A DNA stretch of 64,000 bases, taken from positions 62,001 through 126,000 of the forward strand of contig NZ_CAJSLV010000051.1 in the NCBI RefSeq assembly GCF_907177275.1. Reading direction: 5' to 3'. The DNA comes from Actinacidiphila cocklensis. GTDB taxonomy: Bacteria; Actinomycetota; Actinomycetes; Streptomycetales; Streptomycetaceae. Shown here one piece after another: positions 1 to 8,682 of this stretch (positions are counted from its first letter, which is position 1; the number at the start of each line of letters is the position of its first letter). Position numbers and translations under genes: made by a program. The notes under the pieces were generated by a model, which did no database searches, was not told the origin of the DNA, and saw only the letters and a list, made by a program, of their open reading frames with translations.

Positions 1-95
1 GGCTCAAGACCCTGGACGCGGTGTCCGAGACCACCGGGCCGACCGCGACCATCCGCCCCACCGTTGCCGCTTTCCGAGAGGCTGGCCTCGCATGA
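1..95 (+). CDS. thrC: Threonine synthase, C-terminal end (partial)
   Basis: Only the last 30 codons are in the window, read from base 3. They end in ...SETTGPTATIRPTVAAF followed by REAGLA and a TGA at 93-95. This tail resembles actinobacterial threonine synthase, the PLP enzyme that makes threonine from O-phosphohomoserine. The stop overlaps the next start in an ATGA arrangement, so the two are probably translationally coupled. Assignment rests on a short tail plus the order thrC, moaD-like, cold-shock, groEL2 that I recall from Streptomyces. Confidence 0.65.
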   Translation, partial: LKTLDAVSETTGPTATIRPTVAAFREAGLA

Positions 96-367
96 GTGCT
101 TCCGTCCGTATCCCCACCATCCTCCGCACCTACACCGGCGGCCAGGCCGAGGTGCAGGCCGACGGCGCCACGCTGGCCGCGGTGATCGAATCGCTCGAAA
201 AGAATCATGCGGGTATTTCGGCCCGGGTTCTCGACGAGGCCGGAAAGCTCCGTCGTTTCGTGAACGTGTATGTCAACGATGACGATGTCCGCTTTTCCGA
301 GGGTCTTGCCACGGCGGTCCCCGACGGTGCCAGCGTCTCGATCATTCCGGCGGTCGCGGGCGGTTGA
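92..367 (+). CDS. MoaD/ThiS family ubiquitin-like sulfur carrier
   Basis: A 91-residue protein ending in the Gly-Gly tail (SIIPAVAGG) that is adenylated and thiocarboxylated in ThiS/MoaD proteins. The body has the beta-grasp pattern: an N-terminal strand (VRIPTILRTYTGG), a helix around LAAVIESLEKNHAGI, and VNVYVNDDDVRF before the tail. The start ATG overlaps the upstream stop (ATGA). Its neighbour suggests a link to sulfur-related amino-acid metabolism (CysO-like proteins are MoaD-like and serve cysteine synthesis), but the actual sulfur acceptor cannot be told from sequence. Confidence 0.85.
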   Translation: MSASVRIPTILRTYTGGQAEVQADGATLAAVIESLEKNHAGISARVLDEAGKLRRFVNVYVNDDDVRFSEGLATAVPDGASVSIIPAVAGG

Positions 368-810
368 GCCGACCCCCGAACCGACCTGACGGGAATCCGC
401 AGACACTCTGACGTTTAACCCGCGCCCCATCCGGGAACTGCTTTCGTCCCCGGGTGGGGCGCCCGCATGTGAGCCGGTAGTTGATCGTTTGTACAGTTGC
501 CAGGGGCAAGTGGCACTTCCTGAGGTTGCTGAGCATCAACTGCGGCGATTTATCGCCAAAGTAACAAGCGAAAAGTCCGTCAAGCCCCTTATGTCCCGCC
601 CGGGTTGTACCGCATTATCGTTTTTTCCTGTGGTATTTCCGATCGGTCGCGCCCAGAATTCTCGTCCAATTGACCTGTTGCAGACGGCATCCGTGCAGAT
701 ACATTCAGCCGCGGTCGACGCGTTCCGGCGCACACCCCTGAGGGGGTGAGGTCTGACCCGGGCCCGCGGAGCGCGGGGCCGCGATAGGGCCAGTAATAGG
801 GGAGTTAGGA
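368..810 (+). other. 443-bp non-coding region and leader of the cold-shock gene
   Basis: After the terminator at 422-462 this stretch is less GC-rich than its surroundings and holds no convincing gene. It contains a short perfect inverted repeat GGCGAT-TT-ATCGCC at 544-557, a possible -35 TTGACC at 670-675, and a GC-rich hairpin-prone segment (about 757-783) just before the Shine-Dalgarno GGGGAG of the cold-shock gene. Long structured leaders are typical of cold-shock mRNAs, so much of this may be transcribed 5' UTR; that is inference. Confidence 0.45.
422..462 (+). terminator. Rho-independent-type hairpin after the moaD-like gene
   Basis: Arms GCGCCCCATCCGGG (422-435) and CCCGGGTGGGGCGC (449-462) pair with a single T-G wobble around a 13-base loop. 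There is no T-tract, as is usual for Streptomyces terminators. Confidence 0.65.
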
Positions 811-1014
811 ATGGCTCAGGGCACCGTCAAGTGGTTCAACGCGGAGAAGGGCTACGGCTTCATCGCGGTCGACGGTGGTGCGGATGTCTTCGTCCACTAC
901 AGCGCGATACAGATGGACGGATACCGCACCCTCGAAGAAGGCCAGCGGGTCGAGTTCGAGATCTCGCAGGGTCAAAAGGGGCCGCAGGCGGACATGGTCC
1001 GTCTCGCCGGCTGA
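811..1014 (+). CDS. Cold-shock protein, CspA family
   Basis: A 67-residue single cold-shock domain protein, the standard length. It opens [18 protein letters not shown] and contains both RNP motifs: KGYGFI (residues about 14-19) and VFVHY (about 28-32). It binds single-stranded RNA/DNA and melts RNA structure in the cytoplasm. A good Shine-Dalgarno (GGGGAG, 795 region) precedes the ATG. It stands alone between two terminators and upstream of groEL2, the same order as the scoF-type gene next to groEL2 in Streptomyces coelicolor. Confidence 0.95.
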   Translation: MAQGTVKWFNAEKGYGFIAVDGGADVFVHYSAIQMDGYRTLEEGQRVEFEISQGQKGPQADMVRLAG

Positions 1015-1054
1015 TCGGCTCCGGCGCGTTCGGCCACCGACGCGACGCCAACCA

Positions 1055-1086
1055 CGAAGGGCCATCCCGTCAGGGGTGGCCCTTCG
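1055..1086 (+). terminator. Terminator hairpin after the cold-shock gene
   Basis: Arms CGAAGGGCCATCCC (1055-1068) and GGGGTGGCCCTTCG (1073-1086) form a 14-bp stem with one wobble and a GTCA loop. It isolates the cold-shock gene from groEL2. Confidence 0.75.
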
Positions 1087-1118
1087 CCCGTGCCGGCCCT
1101 CCCGAGACCCCGGAGGCG

Positions 1119-1145
1119 CTTGCACTCGCAGGGGGGGAGTGCTAA
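1119..1145 (+). promoter_or_regulatory. CIRCE operator 1 (HrcA site), groEL2 promoter
   Basis: CTTGCACTC, nine bases, GAGTGCTAA. The right arm is a perfect match to the CIRCE consensus (TTAGCACTC-N9-GAGTGCTAA); the left arm matches at seven of nine positions. HrcA binding here would repress groEL2 until heat shock. Confidence 0.85.
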
Positions 1146-1152
1146 TCATTGG

Positions 1153-1179
1153 TTAGCACTCTCCGCGTGAGAGTGCCAC
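1153..1179 (+). promoter_or_regulatory. CIRCE operator 2 (HrcA site), groEL2 promoter
   Basis: TTAGCACTC, nine bases, GAGTGCCAC. The left arm is a perfect CIRCE half-site; the right arm is degraded at its last bases. Only seven bases separate it from operator 1, and the perfect right arm of operator 1 and perfect left arm of operator 2 can also pair with each other. Confidence 0.8.
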
Positions 1180-1196
1180 TTGGACCGGGTCGGTGA

Positions 1197-2942
<1,746 letters not shown>

Positions 2943-2971
2943 TCCGGGACCCCTGGATCACGTCCTGCACG

Positions 2972-3021
2972 CGAAGCGGCGCCCTCTTCCCCGTACGTAC
3001 GGGGAAGAGGGCGCCGCTTCG
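2972..3021 (+). terminator. Perfect 50-bp palindrome, groEL2 terminator
   Basis: The left half, CGAAGCGGCGCC to CCCCGTAC (2972-2996), is exactly mirrored at 2997-3021. It gives a 25-bp arm with a minimal central turn (GTAC-GTAC), lying between groEL2 and the convergent lipoprotein gene, so it can serve both strands. Confidence 0.85.
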
Positions 3022-3026
3022 TGCGG

Positions 3027-3383
3027 TCATTCGTTCGGCAGCGCCAGCTGCGCGGGCAGGTTGTCGGGGTCGGTGACGCCGATGACGTCCTCCTCGGTCA
3101 TCACCGCCAGCGTCGGATCGATCCCGGCGACCTGGTAGACGGCGACGGTCTGCCGCGGCTCGGGGCCGCCGCCGTCCTGGCAGCCGTCGAACCAGCCCTG
3201 CCCGATCGGGCTGCCCTGGTGCGGGACCACCTTGGCGGACGCCATGCCGGGCGCCTGGAGGTACAGCTTCCCGCCGTAGTGCAGTTCCCAGGCGCAGTCC
3301 ATCCCGCTGGTGCCGTGCGTCTCGGAGCAGCCGCCCAGCGCCAGCAGCGCGGCCGCCACGAGCACCCCTCGTCCTACGTTCAC
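3027..3383 (-). CDS. Putative secreted lipoprotein, unknown function
   Basis: 118 residues. I chose the GTG at 3381-3383 over a longer reading from 3422 because GAGGGGG lies eight bases upstream and the resulting N-terminus is a compact lipoprotein signal: VNVGRGVLVAAALLALGGC with lipobox LGGC. The mature part contains WELHYGGKLYLQAPGM and two further cysteines that could form a disulfide. I do not recognise a family. It is convergent with groEL2 and follows murR/murQ on the same strand, but nothing links its role to them. Confidence 0.75.
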   Translation of the reverse strand: MNVGRGVLVAAALLALGGCSETHGTSGMDCAWELHYGGKLYLQAPGMASAKVVPHQGSPIGQGWFDGCQDGGGPEPRQTVAVYQVAGIDPTLAVMTEEDVIGVTDPDNLPAQLALPNE

Positions 3384-3457
3384 AGGTCGTTCCCCCTCGT
3401 TCGGTGTGCCGGTGTGACGCACGACCGGTGAGGGCGGTTCCAGGGGCTGTCACGGGG

Positions 3458-4402
3458 TCAGCTGCCGGCCGACTCCAGGGCCTTGCGCAGGTGCCCGCCG
3501 GACTCGGAGAGCAGCCGGGCGGCGGTCGGGGCGTCGACCCGGGCCAGCAGGGTCAGGATGGCCGGCTTGACCTCGCCCTCGGTGGCGGTCAGCGCGTGCT
3601 CGATCGCCGCGTCGTCCGCACCGGTGGCCAGCGAGACGATCCGCCGGGAGCGCGCCCGCAGCTTCTCGTTGGACGCGCGCACGTCCACCATCAGGCTCCC
3701 GTAGGTCTTGCCGAGCCGGATCATGGTGATGGTCGACAGCATGTTGAGCACCAGCTTCTGCGCGGTGCCCGCCTTGAGCCGGGTGGACCCGACGACCAGC
3801 TCGGGGCCGACGACGACCTCGATGCCGTGGTCGGCGGCGGCGGCCAGCGGCGAGTCCGCGTTGCAGGACAGACCCACCGTCAGCGCCCCCAGCGCGCGGG
3901 CGTGTTCGACGGCTCCGACGGCGTACGGGGTGCGCCCGGAGGCCGAGATGCCGACGACGGTGTCGGCCGCGGTCAGCCCGAGCGCGTCCAGGTCCTCCGC
4001 GGCCAGCTCCCTGCTGTCCTCGGCGCCCTCGATCGAGGTGACCATCGCGGACGGGCCGCCCGCGATGAGGCCGACGACCTCCTGTCCCGGCGTGGTGTTG
4101 AAGGTCGGCGGGCACTCGCTGGCGTCCAGCACGCCGAGTCTGCCCGCCGTGCCCGCGCCGGCGTAGACGAGCCGGCCGCCGCGCGCCATCCGGTCGGCGA
4201 TGCCGTCGATGGCGGCGGCGATGCGGGGCAGTTGGGCGGCGACGGCGGCGGGAACGGTGGTGTCCTCACCGTTCATCGTGCGCGCGATCTCCAGGGTGGG
4301 CATCCGGTCGATCTCGGCCAGCTCCGGCCGGAACGCCTCGGTGGTCAGCGTGTCCAGCTCGCGGCGCAGCTCGGTGTACTGGGGCATTTGCGGCTCGTTC
4401 AT
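3458..4402 (-). CDS. murQ: N-acetylmuramic acid 6-phosphate etherase
   Basis: 314 residues, the normal MurQ length. It converts MurNAc-6-phosphate to GlcNAc-6-phosphate and D-lactate during recycling of peptidoglycan sugars in the cytoplasm. An SIS domain spans most of the protein: GAGTAGRLGVLDASECPPTF (about residues 82-101) binds the sugar phosphate and holds a catalytic Glu. SASGRTPYAVGAVEHAR (about 182-198) is the second SIS motif. A small helical C-terminal domain carries LLARVDAPTAARLL. The ATG at 4402 sits very close to a GAGAAGG; the Met at residue 6 (start 4387) is an alternative. It lies 125 bp downstream of its probable regulator. Confidence 0.95.
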   Translation of the reverse strand: MNEPQMPQYTELRRELDTLTTEAFRPELAEIDRMPTLEIARTMNGEDTTVPAAVAAQLPRIAAAIDGIADRMARGGRLVYAGAGTAGRLGVLDASECPPTFNTTPGQEVVGLIAGGPSAMVTSIEGAEDSRELAAEDLDALGLTAADTVVGISASGRTPYAVGAVEHARALGALTVGLSCNADSPLAAAADHGIEVVVGPELVVGSTRLKAGTAQKLVLNMLSTITMIRLGKTYGSLMVDVRASNEKLRARSRRIVSLATGADDAAIEHALTATEGEVKPAILTLLARVDAPTAARLLSESGGHLRKALESAGS

Positions 4403-4473
4403 CCTTCTCGCAGTGGTCAGGTGCGGGCGTGGGGGGATGGGCCGGCCAGTCGTCCGGGTGGCCGGCGAGCGGA

Positions 4474-4525
4474 TTTTTCCCGGCAGGCCGGGAGAAAACG
4501 GTTTCAGGGCATTATTTCAGTGCAT
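4474..4525 (-). promoter_or_regulatory. Possible operator and hairpin between the RpiR gene and murQ
   Basis: The gap contains TTTTTCCCGGC-AGG-CCGGGAGAAAA (about 4474-4497), an imperfect inverted repeat. It is followed by GAAAACGGTTTC (4493-4504) and two TTTCAG direct copies (4502-4507 and 4515-4520). The GAAA/TTTC half-sites resemble those upstream of the regulator gene, so MurR/RpiR may also bind here. Functional role is inferred. Confidence 0.35.
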
Positions 4526-4527
4526 GG

Positions 4528-5496
4528 TCAGCCACGAGCGGCACGTGGCCGGTGGCGGTGGGCGAGTGCCTCGTACGACGCGGCGAGCGCGGGTGCCGCC
4601 GACTCGTACGTGCGCTGCGCCACCCCCACGAACAGGCAGTCCACCAGCAGGAGCTGGCTCGTCCTGCTGGACATCGCGGCCGGTCGCAGCTCGCTCTCGC
4701 GCGAGCTGGACGAGGTCAGCACGATGTCCGCCCACTGGGTGACGGCGCCGTCGGGGCGGCCGGTGAGCGCGATGGTGGTGGCTCCCCGGTCGAAGGCGGC
4801 CCGCAGTGGCTCGATCACATCGTGGGTGCTGCCGGAGTGGGTGATCGCGATGGCCACGTCGCCCGGCCGCAGCTGCACGGCGTTGGTCACCGCCAGGTGC
4901 GGGTCGGCGTGCGCGTGCGCGATCCGGCCGATCCGCAGCAGCTTCTGCGCCAGGTCCTGGCCGACGAGTCCCGACGCGGCCATCCCGTACACGTCCGTGC
5001 GGCGGGCGGCGGCCAGGGCCGTCACCGCGGCCTCCAGCTGCACCATGTCCACCTGGGCCGCGGTGTCGGCCAGGGTCTGCTGCTCTTCGAGGGCGAGCTT
5101 GGCGACGACGTCGGCGAGCGGGTCGTCCACCGCGATGTCCGCGGTCACTGCCGGCGGGACGCCGGCCGCCTGCTGGGCGGCCAGTGCGGCCAGGGCGAGC
5201 CGCAGGTCGCGGTAGCCGGGGTAGCCCAGCAGCCGCGCCGTGCGCACGACGGTGGCCTCGCTGGTGCCGGTGCGGACCGCGAGCGCGGTCACCGTCTGCT
5301 GGGCGCAGCCGGCCGGGTCGCCCGCGACGGCTTCCGCGACGCGCTGCATCGAGCGCGTCATGGACGGGGCGAGCGTACGGACCTTGGCCGCGAGCGCCCC
5401 CGGGTCGGGGGGCGTGGCGGGTATGACGGGCGCGTCCGCGGCGCCGCGCTGGGGACGGACACCCGGGGGGAAATTTTCCTTCACGCTGTGGGTCAC
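4528..5496 (-). CDS. MurR/RpiR family transcriptional regulator
   Basis: 322 residues. An N-terminal RpiR-type helix-turn-helix lies near residues 50-110 (VAGDPAGCAQQTVTALAVRTGTSEATVVRTARLLGY, given here in part). A C-terminal SIS sugar-phosphate sensor follows (VYGMAASGLVGQDLAQKL near 191 and ITHSGSTHDVIEPL near 238). Sitting directly upstream of murQ on the same strand, it most likely senses MurNAc-6-phosphate or a related amino-sugar phosphate and controls murQ. The start is uncertain: the GTG at 5496 has no clear ribosome site, and palindromic operator-like sequences occur just upstream and inside the first codons. Confidence 0.88.
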   Translation of the reverse strand: MTHSVKENFPPGVRPQRGAADAPVIPATPPDPGALAAKVRTLAPSMTRSMQRVAEAVAGDPAGCAQQTVTALAVRTGTSEATVVRTARLLGYPGYRDLRLALAALAAQQAAGVPPAVTADIAVDDPLADVVAKLALEEQQTLADTAAQVDMVQLEAAVTALAAARRTDVYGMAASGLVGQDLAQKLLRIGRIAHAHADPHLAVTNAVQLRPGDVAIAITHSGSTHDVIEPLRAAFDRGATTIALTGRPDGAVTQWADIVLTSSSSRESELRPAAMSSRTSQLLLVDCLFVGVAQRTYESAAPALAASYEALAHRHRPRAARG

Positions 5497-5499
5497 TCT

Positions 5500-5516
5500 A
5501 TGAAAGGTATTTTCAT
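5500..5516. promoter_or_regulatory. Palindromic operator candidate, RpiR autoregulation
   Basis: ATGAAA-GGTAT-TTTCAT is a perfect inverted repeat four bases upstream of the regulator start. A second GAAA/TTTC palindrome, GGAAA-T-TTTCC at 5469-5479, lies within the first codons. AT-rich sites like these stand out sharply in this GC-rich context and match the TGAAA-N-TTTCA style of RpiR-family operators. Binding is inferred. Confidence 0.5.
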
Positions 5517-5598
5517 GCGTCGCCCATCGTCAAGGGCGTTTCCGGCGGCCCTCCGGCTCCCGGGCCGCTCCCTGGCCGCGCCTGGGACAATGGACGGT

Positions 5599-5943
5599 AT
5601 GGAAGAACCCGCAGAGGCGGTGCTGCACACCGCCCGCGCCTTGGTGCTGGCCGACCTCACCGCCCGCGACGTCGCCGGGCCGGCCGTCGTCTCGCTCGTC
5701 GAGGACGCCGTCGTGCAGCGCCGCTGGTGGCTCGGCCAGTGGCCCGACGGCGCCGCCTTCGTCCCCGGCCTCGTGGCGCAGGACGTCCAGGACGCCCTGC
5801 TGTCGGAATACGGCCGCTGGCCGCTGTGCCCCCTGTGCGACGACCCGCACGCCCTGGCCGTCGAGCCCGAGTTGGGGGAGGACCCGCACTGGGTCTGCGA
5901 GGTCCGCGGCGAGGTCGTCGCGGCGGTGGGCGCGCTGCGATGA
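5599..5943 (+). CDS. Conserved hypothetical protein with CPLC motif
   Basis: 114 residues with no family I can name. The N-terminal half is helical (LHTARALVLADLTARDVAG), the middle is WWLGQWPDGAAFVPGLVAQDVQDALL, and the C-terminal part has CPLCDDPHALAV followed by HWVCE, which could bind zinc through three Cys and a His. The ATG at 5599 was preferred to that at 5590 because GACAAT lies exactly seven bases upstream, a leaderless pattern seen repeatedly here. It overlaps the next gene by four bases (ATGA), so the two are coupled. Confidence 0.75.
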   Translation: MEEPAEAVLHTARALVLADLTARDVAGPAVVSLVEDAVVQRRWWLGQWPDGAAFVPGLVAQDVQDALLSEYGRWPLCPLCDDPHALAVEPELGEDPHWVCEVRGEVVAAVGALR

Positions 5944-6206
5944 CCGTCTACGTCGACCCGCCGACGTGGCCCGGCCACGGCCGGATGTGGTCCCACCTGA
6001 TCAGCGACACCTCGTACGCCGAGCTGCACGACTTCGCCTCCCGGCTGGGGGCTCCGCGCCGCGCTTTCGAGCGCGACCACTACGACATCCCGTCGGAGCG
6101 CTACGAGGACGCGGTGCTGCTCGGCGCCCTGCCGATAGGCAGCAAGGAACTGGTCCACCACCTGATCACCGCGGGCCTGCGCCGCCGCAAACACGCCCGC
6201 CCTTAA
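5940..6206 (+). CDS. DUF4031 domain-containing protein
   Basis: 88 residues matching DUF4031 throughout: MTVYVDPPTWPGHGRMWSHL at the start, then DTSYAELHDFASRLGAPRRAFERDHYDIP and a C-terminal AVLLGALPIGSKELVHHL. The domain has no assigned biochemical role that I know; the conserved Asp, His and Arg residues suggest an enzyme or nucleotide-binding fold. Its start codon overlaps the stop of the upstream CPLC protein, so they probably act together. Confidence 0.88.
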   Translation: MTVYVDPPTWPGHGRMWSHLISDTSYAELHDFASRLGAPRRAFERDHYDIPSERYEDAVLLGALPIGSKELVHHLITAGLRRRKHARP

Positions 6207-6210
6207 GCCC

Positions 6211-6275
6211 AGCCCGTCCAGCGTTTGGTTGGAAGCGGGCGCCGAGTAAATCCAGCCCGTCCGGCGTTTGAGGAC
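6211..6275 (+). repeat. Two copies of a Streptomyces dispersed repeat
   Basis: AGCCCGTCCAGCGTTTG (6211-6227) and AGCCCGTCCGGCGTTTGAGG plus AC (6254-6275) lie 43 bp apart between the DUF4031 gene and the convergent TetR gene. I recognise this motif as a very common intergenic repeat in Streptomyces genomes. Its function is unknown. Confidence 0.75.
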
Positions 6276-6302
6276 GCGCCGGGAAGTGGACGCAAGGGGT
6301 GG

Positions 6303-6908
6303 TCAGGCCCAGACCCCTGCCCTGGCGGCGGCAGCCGCAGCCCGCGCCGCCCGCTCGGCGTCATCCCCGGTGGGCGTGCGGCCGGTGTTGAGCAGGGCGT
6401 AATAGAGCGGAGCGGAGACCGCGGCGACGACGGCGTGCGGGTCGGTGCCGTCCGGGATCTCGCCGCGCGCGGCGGCGTCGCGTACGCAGCCCGCCCATTC
6501 CTCGATGCGGACGGCGTAGAAGCGGTGCAGGGCCTCGGCGGCCTGCTCGTTGCACAGGGACGCGGCGATCAGGGCGCGGAAGAGGCGGCCCTGCCGCGGG
6601 TCGGCGAGGGTCTTGACGACCAGGAGCGCGTTCTCGCGCAGGTCGTCCTCCAGCGCGCCGGTGTCGCTGCGCGGCAGCGACTGCTCCGCCATGTCGCCCA
6701 GCAGGTCCGCGGCCAGGGCCCCGGGGGTGCCCCAGCGGCGGTACACCGTGGTCTTGCCGACCTCGGCGCGCCGGGCGACCTCCCCGAGGTCGAGCGCTTC
6801 GAAGCCGTCGGCGGCCAGGACGTCCCCGGCGGCGTGCAGCACCGCCGCCCGGACGCGGGCGGTACGGCCGCCGGGCCGCAGGGTGCCGGGGGCGGGGGTG
6901 CCGGACAT
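6303..6908 (-). CDS. TetR/AcrR family transcriptional regulator
   Basis: 201 residues. The N-terminal helix-turn-helix reads VRAAVLHAAGDVLAADGF and then LGEVARRAEVGKTTVYRRWG, the classic TetR recognition helix. The C-terminal ligand-binding part is of the TetR_C type with LFRALIAASLCNEQAAEAL. The ATG at 6908 was chosen because GGAG lies seven bases upstream; a longer reading from 6947 lacks such support. It is divergent from a drug-efflux MFS gene and probably represses it through the palindrome between them. Confidence 0.93.
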   Translation of the reverse strand: MSGTPAPGTLRPGGRTARVRAAVLHAAGDVLAADGFEALDLGEVARRAEVGKTTVYRRWGTPGALAADLLGDMAEQSLPRSDTGALEDDLRENALLVVKTLADPRQGRLFRALIAASLCNEQAAEALHRFYAVRIEEWAGCVRDAAARGEIPDGTDPHAVVAAVSAPLYYALLNTGRTPTGDDAERAARAAAAAARAGVWA

Positions 6909-6960
6909 GGGGACTCCTTCGGGCGGTGGCCTGCTCGTGGCCTGCACTCACCAGCGTATC

Positions 6961-6974
6961 GGAACCACAGTTCC
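6961..6974. promoter_or_regulatory. Probable TetR operator
   Basis: GGAAC-CACA-GTTCC is a perfect inverted repeat in the TetR/MFS intergenic region, about 53 bp from the regulator start and 96 bp from the MFS start. Its position fits control of both divergent genes. Confidence 0.6.
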
Positions 6975-7017
6975 TTTATCGGTGGGTGGGTGCTACGGTC
7001 TTTCACGTAACGGGACT

Positions 7018-7039
7018 CGAAGCCCATTAGCGGGCTTCG
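7018..7039 (+). other. Inverted repeat in the MFS gene leader
   Basis: CGAAGCCC-ATTAGC-GGGCTTCG is an 8-bp perfect stem with a 6-base loop, 30 bp before the MFS start. It could be a second operator half or an RNA hairpin; the sequence alone does not decide. Confidence 0.4.
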
Positions 7040-7069
7040 GGCTCGCTCCCCGGGAGGGACCCCACTGCC

Positions 7070-8539
7070 ATGTCCACCACCGAAACCCCGCGGTCCGCCG
7101 TCGCGGAAGGCGGCGCCACCGCCGGTGCCGTGACGGGCGCCGCGCCCGGCGGCGAGAGCCCGCGGCTCACCGGCCGGCTGAAGCTCGTCCTGGTGATCCT
7201 GCTGGTCGCCCAGTTCATGCTGGCCGTCGACTTCTCGATCCTGAACGTGGCGCTGCCCGCCATCGGCGACGGGCTCGGCTTCTCGCTGTCGAACCTGCAG
7301 TGGGTCGCCACCGCGTTCGCGCTGCCCGCCGCCGGCTTCACGCTCTTCTTCGGCCGCATCGGCGACCTGCTCGGCCGCAAGCGGTTCTTCGTCGGCAGCC
7401 TCGCGCTGCTCGGCCTCGCCTCGCTCGCCGGCGGCCTGGCCACCAGTCCGGCGGTGCTGCTGGCGGCACGCGTCGCGCAGGGCCTCGCGACGGCCGCCGC
7501 CACCCCGGCGGGACTGTCGCTGCTGACCACGTCCTTCCCCGAGGGGCCGCTGCGGCGCCGGGCGCTGGGTATCAACGGGGCTCTGATGTCCGCCGGGTTC
7601 ACCACCGGCGCGATCCTGGGCGGGGTCCTGACCGACGTGCTGTCGTGGCGGTGGGCCTTCTTCGTCAACGTGCCCGTCGCGCTCGCCGTCGTCGTGATCG
7701 CGCCCGCGGTGATCTCCGAGTCCCGCCCCGCCCGCCGCGCATCGCTCGACCTGCCCGGTGCGCTGACCGTCACCGGCGCGCTGATCGCGCTCGTCTTCGG
7801 CCTCACCGACGCCGGCGCCCACAGCTGGGCAAGTACCCCCGCCCTGGCCTCACTTGCCGCGGCCGCGGTGCTGCTGGCCGCCTTCTTCCTCGTCGAGCGG
7901 CGGGTCGCGCAGCCCCTCGTGCCGCTGCGCACGCTCGGCCGCCGCAACGTCGCCTGGGGCAACGTGCTCGGCCTGCTGGCCTTCGCCACCGAGACCTCGC
8001 TCGTGTACCTGCTGACGCTCTACCTGCAGAAGACGCTGGGCTTCTCGCCGCTCGCCGCGGGCGTCTCCTTCGGCGTCCTGGGCCTGGGCACGGTCGCGGG
8101 CGGCCTGCTCGCCCCGCGGGTGATCGCGGCGACCTCGACGTCGACCGCGCTGACGGTCGGTGCGCTCGTCCAGACCGCGTTCACCGCGGCGCTGCTCTTC
8201 CTCGGCACCTCCACGGGTCCCGCTCTGGCGCTGCTGCTCCCCGCGACCTTCTTCGGCGGGGTCGGCAACATGCTCGTCATCGTCGCCTTCATGGTCACCG
8301 CCACGTCGGGCCTCCCCGACTCCGAGCAGGGCCTGGCGACGGGCCTGGCCTCCATGAGCCAGCAGGTCGGCATCACCCTCGGCACGCCCGTGATGTCCAC
8401 GGTGGTCGCCGGCGCCGCCGGCGCTTCCACACCGGCCGCGGTCCACCACGGCGTGACCTCGGCCATCGCCGTGAACGCGGCTCTCACCTTGCTCACCGCC
8501 TTGCTGGCGGCCACCTTCCTCCGCCCGCGCCGCCGCTAG
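7070..8539 (+). CDS. MFS drug exporter, DHA2 (EmrB/QacA) family
   Basis: 489 residues, probably 14 membrane helices. Family marks include FMLAVDFSILNVALPAIGDGL in helix 1 (motif D1 style), the loop 2-3 motif GRIGDLLGRKRFFV (about residues 97-110), and a motif C region GALMSAGFTTGAILGGVLTD. It exports small hydrophobic compounds using the proton gradient. A GGGAGGG ribosome site precedes the ATG. It is divergent from a TetR gene with a shared operator, the usual arrangement for an inducible efflux pump; the substrate is unknown. Confidence 0.93.
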   Translation: MSTTETPRSAVAEGGATAGAVTGAAPGGESPRLTGRLKLVLVILLVAQFMLAVDFSILNVALPAIGDGLGFSLSNLQWVATAFALPAAGFTLFFGRIGDLLGRKRFFVGSLALLGLASLAGGLATSPAVLLAARVAQGLATAAATPAGLSLLTTSFPEGPLRRRALGINGALMSAGFTTGAILGGVLTDVLSWRWAFFVNVPVALAVVVIAPAVISESRPARRASLDLPGALTVTGALIALVFGLTDAGAHSWASTPALASLAAAAVLLAAFFLVERRVAQPLVPLRTLGRRNVAWGNVLGLLAFATETSLVYLLTLYLQKTLGFSPLAAGVSFGVLGLGTVAGGLLAPRVIAATSTSTALTVGALVQTAFTAALLFLGTSTGPALALLLPATFFGGVGNMLVIVAFMVTATSGLPDSEQGLATGLASMSQQVGITLGTPVMSTVVAGAAGASTPAAVHHGVTSAIAVNAALTLLTALLAATFLRPRRR

Positions 8540-8682
8540 CAGCCGGCCGCGGTGGCTGAGGGGCGCCCCTTGCGCGCGAGGGGGCGCCCTTCCGCTCGCT
8601 GCGGTGGTCGGAGGGGACGACCGCATCCCGAACTGAGCACTGCCCTTCCCCGATGAATCCACCCTCGGCTAGCGTCCGTCCT

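Noticed and set aside
342..749. Short reading frames on both strands upstream of the cold-shock gene
   Set aside because: They lack ribosome sites and codon bias and lie in the leader of the cold-shock gene; residue composition looks random.
3404..5943. Large plus-strand frames over murQ and its regulator
   Set aside because: They are complements of well-supported minus-strand genes and contain no recognisable domains.
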